A stretch of DNA of 11,455 bases from CAIUGU01 sp040080215 (GTDB lineage: Bacteria; Pseudomonadota; Gammaproteobacteria; Steroidobacterales; Steroidobacteraceae), in contig JBEBIT010000087.1 of assembly GCA_040080215.1 (NCBI GenBank), positions 1 to 11,455 of the forward strand. The letters are read 5' to 3'. The position numbers and the translations under genes were made by a program. The notes below the pieces were generated by a model. That model saw only the letters and a list, made by a program, of their open reading frames with translations. It did not search any database and was not told the DNA's origin. Positions 6,669 through 11,455 of this stretch are shown piece after piece. Every line of letters starts with the position of its first letter. The first letter of the stretch is position 1.

Positions 6669-6669
6669 T
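6651..6669. promoter_or_regulatory. Fur-box-like iron operator
   Basis: The 19 bases AATGAGAATGAATCGCAAT match a common proteobacterial Fur-box form (AATGAGAATGATTCTCATT) at 16 of 19 positions by eye, with the left half perfect. The site is AT-rich in a GC-rich neighbourhood and overlaps the -35 and spacer of the imelysin promoter. Function and position agree: imelysin operons are known iron-repressed genes. The divergent ABC transporter gene starts about 120 bp away and could also be affected, but nothing shows that. Confidence 0.65.
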
Positions 6670-6703
6670 TGCCTACACTACGTACATCGACAGGCAGGGC
6701 CGC

Positions 6704-6742
6704 CGGCCCCCGTGCGAACGGTCGGGGCCGCCACTTAGCGGC
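6704..6742 (+). other. GC-rich hairpins in the leader of the ABC transporter gene
   Basis: A CCCCG/CGGGG stem with a bulged extension spans about 6704-6729. A second small stem, GCCGC (6727-6731) and GCGGC (6738-6742) around the loop CACTTA, follows and shares bases with it, so the two are mutually exclusive. A T6 run lies 24 bases further on (6766-6771), too far to be an intrinsic terminator tail. They may form an untranslated leader structure. I cannot assign a promoter for the rightward genes. Confidence 0.25.
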
Positions 6743-6789
6743 AACGTTGTGTGATCATGCCGGCGTTTTTTGTACCTTCAAGAAGGCCC

Positions 6790-8577
6790 ATGGCTGAATC
6801 CGCCGCCGACCGTCCCAAGTCCAAGTCACCCAGGCCGCTGCGCGCGTTGCTGCCGTTTCTCAGGCCCTACCGTGGCACGCTGATCCTGGCCCTGGTCGCC
6901 CTCGTCGTCGCGGCGGTGGCCCTGCTCGCCCTGCCCATTGCACTGCGCAACCTCATCGACCAGGGAATGGCGGCGAGCAGCGCGAGCACCATCAACAGCT
7001 ACTTCGTGTGGTTCCTGATCGCGGCGTTCATCTTCGGGATCTTCGCCGCGCTGCGCTTCTACTTCGTCACGTGGTTGGGCGAGCGCGTCGTTGCCGACCT
7101 GCGCGCTGCGGTGTACGACCGCGTCGTGCGCCTTGATCCACTGTTCTTCGAAGTCACTCGCACGGGCGAAGTGCTGTCCCGCCTCACGACAGACACGACG
7201 CTCGTACAGACCATCGCGGGCGTGGGTCTCTCCATCACCTTGCGGTCATTCGTCAGCCTGATCGGCGGGCTCGTCATGCTCGGCCTGACGAGCGCGCGGC
7301 TGATGGGTTACATCCTCATCATGATCCCGGTCGTGGTCGTGCCGCTCATCCTCATCGGTCGGCAGGTGCGCCAACTGTCGCGTGCCGCGCAGGACCGTAT
7401 CGCGGACTCGAGTGGTCTCGCCGGAGAGACGCTCAATGCCATCCAGACCGTCCAGGCGTTCACGCTCGAGAAGCTGCAAAGCAAGCGCTTCGCCGATGCG
7501 GTGGAGGACAGCTTCGTCACCGCGGTTCATCGCACGCGGATTCGGGCCGTGCTCACGGCGGTCGGCGTCATGATGGTGTTCGGTGCCATTACCTTTGTTC
7601 TGTGGCTCGGGGCGCATGCCGTACTCGCCGGCGAAATGACACCCGGACAGCTCGGGCAGTTCCTGCTCTACGCGATGTTCGTCGCGACGGCGGCTGGCGC
7701 GTTGACGGAGGTTTGGGGCGACGTCCAGCGCGCAGCGGGAGCAATGGATCGACTGGTTGAACTCATGAATGCGCAGCCGGCGATTCGTGCGCCCGCGAAC
7801 CCGCTTGAATTGCCGGCCCGCAGCGCCGATGGGATCCGCTTCGAGAACGTGTCGTTCCGCTATCCGTCGCGTCCGGATACGTTGGCCCTCAAGGACTACG
7901 CGCTCGACATTCCTGCCGGCGAGACCATTGCTTTCGTCGGCCCGTCGGGGGCGGGCAAGAGCACGACTTTCCAGTTGTTGCTGCGCTTCTATGATCCGGC
8001 ATCGGGCCGCATCTGCATCGATGGCATCGATATCGCCAAGGCGGACCCGCAGGCGGTCCGGGCGCGCATCGGCCTCGTGTCGCAGGAGACCACGCTGTTC
8101 GGGACGTCGGCCCGCGAGAACATCCGCTACGGCAGGCCCGGCGCGACCGACGCCGAAATCGAGGCGGCAGCACGCGCAGCAGCGGCGGACGAATTCATCC
8201 GGCAGTTGCCTGAAGGGTACGACACGTTCCTTGGCGAAAAGGGCACGCGCCTGTCGGGCGGGCAACGGCAGCGGATTGCCATTGCGCGCGCGATCCTGAA
8301 AGATCCGCCCATCCTGCTGCTCGACGAGGCGACGAGTTCGCTCGACGCCGAGAGCGAGCGGCTGGTCCAGGAGGCGCTTGAACACCTGATGCGTAATCGC
8401 ACGACACTGATCATCGCCCATCGCCTCGCGACGGTTCTCAAGGCCGATCGCATCGTGGTCATGGATCATGGCCGAATCGTCAACGTCGGCACACACAGCG
8501 AGCTGGTCGAGCGCGACCCGATGTATGCGCGCTTTGCGGAGCTCCAGTTCGGCAACAGTGGAGTCATGCCGGAATGA
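6790..8577 (+). CDS. ABCB/MsbA-like exporter, fused permease and ATPase
   Basis: A 595-residue half-transporter that would work as a homodimer in the inner membrane. Residues about 20-310 hold six transmembrane helices. The nucleotide-binding domain (about 348-590) is complete: A-loop Tyr358, Walker A GPSGAGKST (384-392), Q-loop Gln432, signature LSGGQ (488-492), Walker B ILLLDE (508-513), SSLDAES D-loop and H-loop His544. It should therefore be active. The MsbA-related group includes lipid, drug and polysaccharide exporters, so the cargo is not given by the motifs. The ATG at 6790 has AGAAGG just 3 bases upstream. In-frame starts at 6751 and 6757 lack a ribosome site. The gene overlaps the GH17 gene by 4 bases (ATGA), which ties it to that protein. 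By analogy with the beta-glucan exporter NdvA/ChvA, glucan export is my preferred inference. Confidence 0.9.
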   Translation: MAESAADRPKSKSPRPLRALLPFLRPYRGTLILALVALVVAAVALLALPIALRNLIDQGMAASSASTINSYFVWFLIAAFIFGIFAALRFYFVTWLGERVVADLRAAVYDRVVRLDPLFFEVTRTGEVLSRLTTDTTLVQTIAGVGLSITLRSFVSLIGGLVMLGLTSARLMGYILIMIPVVVVPLILIGRQVRQLSRAAQDRIADSSGLAGETLNAIQTVQAFTLEKLQSKRFADAVEDSFVTAVHRTRIRAVLTAVGVMMVFGAITFVLWLGAHAVLAGEMTPGQLGQFLLYAMFVATAAGALTEVWGDVQRAAGAMDRLVELMNAQPAIRAPANPLELPARSADGIRFENVSFRYPSRPDTLALKDYALDIPAGETIAFVGPSGAGKSTTFQLLLRFYDPASGRICIDGIDIAKADPQAVRARIGLVSQETTLFGTSARENIRYGRPGATDAEIEAAARAAAADEFIRQLPEGYDTFLGEKGTRLSGGQRQRIAIARAILKDPPILLLDEATSSLDAESERLVQEALEHLMRNRTTLIIAHRLATVLKADRIVVMDHGRIVNVGTHSELVERDPMYARFAELQFGNSGVMPE

Positions 8578-10145
8578 TTGCAGGGCTTGCAGCCAGGCAG
8601 CGATGGGTCGCGGCAGCGCTCGCGCTGGCTGCAGTGCTGGCTACGGGCTGGTGGGCCTGGCAGGGCAGGGAAGTCGAGCTTGTCGCTGCGCCGGGCGGCC
8701 GGGTGCAATGTGTTTCATACGCGCCCTCCAGCCGTCGCGACGAAACGCTGGTGAACGTCGGTGTGGTGGTCTCGCCTGATCGCATCGAGCGGGACCTCAA
8801 GCTGCTTGCCGAACGCTTCGACTGCGTGCGCACCTATTCGCAGAGCAACGGACTCGATGAGGTGCCGCGCATTGCCCGCGGCCTCGGCCTCAAGGTGCTG
8901 ATGGGGGTCTGGATCAGTCGCGACCCGGCCGTGAATGAACGCGAGATCGAGTCCGCAACGCGCATCGCCGAACGCGACCGCGACGTGATCCGCGGCATCG
9001 TTGTCGGCAACGAGGTGATGCTCCGGGGTGAGCAGACGCCGGAGGCATTGGCCGGCTACATCCGCAGGGTGCGCACCGCGACCGGGTTGCCTGTTACGTA
9101 CGCCGATGTCTGGGAGTTCTGGCGCAAGTACCGTGCGTCGCTGGTCGAAGAAGTCGACTTCATCACCATCCACATCCTGCCGTACTGGGAAGACAAGCCG
9201 GTGCCCGTGGAGGCGGCGATTGCACACGTCCGCGACATCTATGCGCTGATGCAGAAGGAGTTTCCCGGCCGCACGCTGCTGATCGGCGAGACGGGCTGGC
9301 CGAGCGAAGGGCGCCAGCGGCAGGGAGCGCTGCCCAGCCTCGTCAACCAGGCGCGGTTCATCCGCGAGTTCCTGGTTTTCACGAGCCAGGCGCAAGTGCC
9401 GTACAACGTGATCGAAGCGTTTGACCAGCCGTGGAAGCGACGGCAGGAAGGCGCGGTCGGCGGCTACTGGGGGCTCTATACCAACGAACGCGAGGTCAAG
9501 TTCTCGCTGGTCGATCCGGTCGTCGAAGAGCCGCGCTGGACGTGGGCACTGGGGCTCGGCGCGCTGCTGTCGTGCGGTTTCCTGGCCGCGACCGTGGCGA
9601 GTGGCGTCAAGCTGCGGGCGCTCACCGCAACGATCGTCGCGCTTGGCGGCTACGTGACCGGGTGCGTATTGGCGTCCGAGGCGAAGACCGCCTGGGCCGC
9701 GAGCCGCAACCAGACCGAGTTATTCATCGCCATTGCGTGGTCGGCGCTGGCGCTCGTCACGGCGTGGTGGTTTGCGAGGAACGTCGCCGTTTCGGGCGAC
9801 AAGAACCGGGAGCCGCTCCGCGGCTGGCGCGTGTTGCGTTTCATCTGGCTGTTCAGTGCGACCGTCGTGGCGCTCTTGCTGGTGATGGACTCGCGCTATC
9901 GCGACTTTCCCATCGCGTTGTTCCTGGCGCCCGTCGGCGCCATGCTCCTGGCATTGCTCGCCACGCGCGACCGGCTCGGTGTCGGACTCGAAGAACGGAT
10001 CATGGCGGGGTGGCTGCTCGCCGCAGCCGGCATCATTGCCGTGCTGGAAGGTTTCCAGAACGGGAGCGCGCTCATCTGGTGCGCATTGCTCGCCGTGTTT
10101 TCCCTAAGCGTGCTGCTGCCGCGACGAGGGGCGGGCGCGGCCTGA
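8574..10145 (+). CDS. Membrane-bound GH17-family beta-glucan enzyme
   Basis: This 523-residue protein has an N-terminal membrane anchor (about 11-30). A periplasmic GH17-like TIM-barrel domain follows (about 40-315), then a C-terminal membrane region of about seven hydrophobic segments (323-345, 347-368, 382-401, 420-438, 445-464, 478-492, 497-516). The GH17 acid/base motif is GIVVGNEVML (141-150, Glu147), and the nucleophile motif is LLIGETGWPSEGR (235-247, Glu239). Both glutamates are present. Bacterial GH17 domains of this kind occur in NdvB/NdvC-type beta-1,3/1,6-glucan synthesis proteins and act as glucanosyltransferases or glucanases. No GT2 synthase domain is fused to it or encoded nearby. 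The ATG overlaps the exporter stop (ATGA), implying translational coupling. Transfer of glucan segments onto exported or membrane-derived glucan is a plausible role. The hydrolase/transferase distinction cannot be made from sequence alone. Confidence 0.85.
   Translation: MIAGLAARQRWVAAALALAAVLATGWWAWQGREVELVAAPGGRVQCVSYAPSSRRDETLVNVGVVVSPDRIERDLKLLAERFDCVRTYSQSNGLDEVPRIARGLGLKVLMGVWISRDPAVNEREIESATRIAERDRDVIRGIVVGNEVMLRGEQTPEALAGYIRRVRTATGLPVTYADVWEFWRKYRASLVEEVDFITIHILPYWEDKPVPVEAAIAHVRDIYALMQKEFPGRTLLIGETGWPSEGRQRQGALPSLVNQARFIREFLVFTSQAQVPYNVIEAFDQPWKRRQEGAVGGYWGLYTNEREVKFSLVDPVVEEPRWTWALGLGALLSCGFLAATVASGVKLRALTATIVALGGYVTGCVLASEAKTAWAASRNQTELFIAIAWSALALVTAWWFARNVAVSGDKNREPLRGWRVLRFIWLFSATVVALLLVMDSRYRDFPIALFLAPVGAMLLALLATRDRLGVGLEERIMAGWLLAAAGIIAVLEGFQNGSALIWCALLAVFSLSVLLPRRGAGAA
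10104..10145. other. 42-bp tail-to-tail overlap of convergent genes
   Basis: The GH17 gene (+) ends at 10145 and the small membrane-protein gene (-) ends at 10104, so their 3' ends share 42 bp. The shared bases encode the C-terminal tails of both proteins, which look unconserved and arginine-rich. The transcripts must be complementary here. A 6-bp GC stem (10134-10139 with 10153-10158, 13-base loop) surrounds the GH17 stop but has no T-tract. Confidence 0.7.
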
Positions 10146-10496
10146 CTGCGCACGCGCCAGCACGAGCACGCCCGTGACGAAGCTGACCGCCGCGGGTTCG
10201 TAGCAATAGAGCACGAGGCCCGACGCCCCGATCACCGCCGCTGCCAGCGCGATCACGCGGCTCCACGTGAAGACGGTCAATACCGTCAGCGCCATCGCGG
10301 CATACCCGAGTCCAAACGTTGCGAAGCTGCGAATCACGAGCAGGCGCACCGTGCACCAGCCGAACCCCGTGGCCGCGTCGCAGCTGTGTGCAAATTCCGG
10401 AGGCTGCACGAGCAGGTAGCGCGCACCCGCTGCGAGGGCAAACGCCGCCGCAACGAGGCTCCACTCAAGGACTGCGCGCTTCAAGCTTGCCGTCAT
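10104..10496 (-). CDS. Small four-helix membrane protein, family not recognised
   Basis: I do not recognise a family for this 130-residue protein. Hydrophobicity suggests four transmembrane helices: about 10-30, 55-76, 79-99 and 101-115. The first loop, between helices 1 and 2, holds a cysteine pair, HSCDAATGFGWC (37-48), that could form a disulfide if this loop is periplasmic. A charged tail (116-130) ends in the overlap with the GH17 gene. It is very likely real: its ATG overlaps the DUF1993 stop by 4 bases (ATGA, 10493-10496), and the protein has a consistent membrane pattern and a basic N-terminus. It is the last gene of the MarR/DUF1993 operon. The close, convergent GH17 membrane protein may be coincidental. 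No function can be given. Confidence 0.72.
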   Translation of the reverse strand: MTASLKRAVLEWSLVAAAFALAAGARYLLVQPPEFAHSCDAATGFGWCTVRLLVIRSFATFGLGYAAMALTVLTVFTWSRVIALAAAVIGASGLVLYCYEPAAVSFVTGVLVLARAQSGRARPSSRQQHA

Positions 10497-11002
10497 TGCG
10501 GATTGCCGATGTAGTCCCGCTTGCCGATTTCAACGCCCAGGTGACGCAGGATGGCGTACGCCGTCACGACGTGGAAGTAGAGATTGGGCAGTGCGAAACC
10601 CGTCAGGTACGACAGGCCCGTGAAGGGCACGGTATTGGGGCCCAGCTTGAGCTCGATCTTGCGGCTTTCCGAGCCGTCTACCTGGGCCGGGGTGATGCCG
10701 GCAACGAAGGCGAGCGTCTTGTCGAGGCGCGCAATCAGTTCCTCGAACGTTGCTTCCGTATCGGTATAGGCGGGAATCTCGATGCCGGCAAGGCGTGCAG
10801 GAATGCCCTTGGCGTTGTCGGACACGATCTGTATCTGCTTCGTCAGCGGCAGCATGTCGGGCGCAATGCGGCCGTTCAGGAACACTGCGGCGTCGATCTT
10901 CTTTGCCTGGGCGTGGGCTTCAGCCTTCACGAGGATCTGGCGCAGGTTGGTCAACGCGCGGGTGATCAGGGGAACGGAAGCCTGGTACATCGAAATAGTC
11001 AT
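10493..11002 (-). CDS. DUF1993 family protein
   Basis: This 169-residue cytoplasmic protein has the usual length of DUF1993. Recognisable family stretches are TISMYQASVPLITRALTNL (2-20), EAHAQAKKIDAAVFLNGRIA (28-47), PDMLPLTKQIQIVSDNAKG (48-66), FTGLSYLTGFALPNLYFHVV (127-146) and AILRHLGVEIGKRDYIG (150-166). The family is predicted to be an all-alpha four-helix bundle related to the DinB/YfiT fold. Histidines at 30, 144 and 154 are possible metal ligands by that analogy, but no activity is established. The ATG at 11002 has AGAGGA 8 bases upstream and overlaps the stop of the MarR gene by 4 bases. The frame stays open upstream to 11098, but that part reads through the MarR gene and lacks family similarity. 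Its control by the adjacent MarR protein is likely but inferred. Confidence 0.88.
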   Translation of the reverse strand: MTISMYQASVPLITRALTNLRQILVKAEAHAQAKKIDAAVFLNGRIAPDMLPLTKQIQIVSDNAKGIPARLAGIEIPAYTDTEATFEELIARLDKTLAFVAGITPAQVDGSESRKIELKLGPNTVPFTGLSYLTGFALPNLYFHVVTAYAILRHLGVEIGKRDYIGNPQ

Positions 11003-11455
11003 GCTCGTTTTCCTCTTGCTACTGGATCTTGCTTGTTGCGGCCCGTCACCCCGCGCGACACCCGCGAGCTGCGGGTCGTGGAGGTGGGCGGACTGCATTC
11101 AACGGTTGCCCGGTTCTGCTCGAGGCCTTCGATGCAGCGCTTGAGCAGCCCCCTGAGCGCTGCGACTTCCTCGGGCCCGAGCGGGGCCAGCATCTTGTCC
11201 CAGACCGGGTCGGCGGCTGCACGGGCCTTCTGCATCTGGGCGCGCCCCACATCCGTAATGTACCAGCAGTCTACCCGCCGGTTGTCGGGATGCGGCTTGC
11301 GTTCGAGGCTGCCTTCGCCTTCCAGACGGCGCAGGATGGTGTTGACCGTCTGGGCGGTCACCATGGTGGCCTTGGCGATCCGTGCCCCCGAGGCGCCGGG
11401 GTGGTGATTGATCACGAACAGGGTGGTGATGTGCGCGAAGGACAGCCCGACCTGG
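10999..11455 (-). CDS. MarR-family regulator, 5' end outside the window
   Basis: The frame is open from the stop at 10999 to the right edge, so the start lies beyond 11455. At least 151 residues are visible, beginning QVGLSFAHITTLFVI. An in-frame GTG at 11415 should not be taken as the start, because it would cut off the first helices. The winged helix is clear: GASGARIAKATMVTAQTVNTI, LRRLEGEGSLERKPHPDNRR and the wing close VDCWYITDVGRAQMQKA. A C-terminal dimerisation helix follows, LGPEEVAALRGLLKRCIEGLE. After that helix comes a tail of about 35 residues, rich in Ser, Thr and Arg, not typical of the family. The stop overlaps the DUF1993 ATG (ATGA), so it heads a three-gene operon and probably regulates it. 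The ligand is unknown. Confidence 0.85.
   Translation of the reverse strand, partial: QVGLSFAHITTLFVINHHPGASGARIAKATMVTAQTVNTILRRLEGEGSLERKPHPDNRRVDCWYITDVGRAQMQKARAAADPVWDKMLAPLGPEEVAALRGLLKRCIEGLEQNRATVECSPPTSTTRSSRVSRGVTGRNKQDPVARGKRA

Noticed and set aside
6766..6771. T6 run as an intrinsic terminator tail
   Set aside because: The nearest stem ends 24 bases upstream, too far for rho-independent termination.
6751..6789. Upstream GTG/ATG starts for the ABC transporter
   Set aside because: They have no ribosome site, and the added residues are not like family N-termini. The ATG at 6790 has AGAAGG close by.
7246..8496. 416-codon open frame on the minus strand inside the ABC transporter gene
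   Set aside because: The opposite strand encodes Walker A, signature and Walker B motifs in order. The antisense product is Arg/Asp/His-rich low complexity.
6790..8577. ABC transporter as an iron or siderophore exporter because of the nearby Fur-like box
   Set aside because: The box overlaps the leftward promoter and the transporter is coupled to the GH17 gene instead. Nothing in its motifs points to iron.
10319..11407. 362-codon open frame on the plus strand across the right-hand operon
   Set aside because: It runs antisense through three genes with family support or ATGA junctions and has no recognisable domain.
1..11455. tRNA, rRNA, CRISPR array or prophage genes
   Set aside because: No cloverleaf with a T-arm, no regularly spaced direct repeats and no phage or transposase motifs were seen on either strand.

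Overview
The window is high-GC, gene-dense DNA from a Gram-negative bacterium, most likely a gamma- or beta-proteobacterium. The evidence is two lipoproteins with lipobox cysteines, a Tat-exported protein, a Fur-type iron box, a zeta-class GST of the aromatic-catabolism type, and a GH17-type membrane protein beside an MsbA-like exporter. I cannot name the genus. There are eleven protein genes (one cut by the right edge) and no RNA gene, insertion sequence, phage gene or CRISPR array that I can recognise.

Left part (1-2775): a MarR-family regulator (133-612, +) lies behind a striking nested inverted repeat (1-86). It converges on a maleylacetoacetate/maleylpyruvate isomerase of the zeta GST class (620-1300, -). 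The isomerase is divergent from a spinster-type MFS transporter (1510-2775, +), and the roughly 200 bp between them hold two dyads and a possible promoter. A small aromatic-acid uptake and degradation locus under MarR control is a reasonable guess, but no ring-cleavage gene is present here.

Middle part (2788-6789): a tight leftward operon encodes an imelysin/M75 lipoprotein, a di-heme DUF1111 lipoprotein and a Tat-exported DUF1513 protein, in that order. The genes overlap or are 8 bp apart. A Fur-box-like sequence sits inside the -35/-10 spacer of a good promoter just upstream, so the set is probably expressed when iron is scarce. It resembles the imelysin / di-heme oxidoreductase / DUF1513 cluster of other proteobacteria but has only one imelysin gene.

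Right part (6790-11455): an ABCB/MsbA-like exporter half-transporter is joined by an ATGA overlap to a membrane protein with a GH17 beta-glucan-active domain. This is a plausible beta-glucan export and remodelling pair and is the most interesting functional unit in the window. A leftward, ATGA-coupled three-gene operon converges on it and overlaps it by 42 bp: a MarR-family regulator (start beyond the window), a DUF1993 protein and an unrecognised 130-residue membrane protein.
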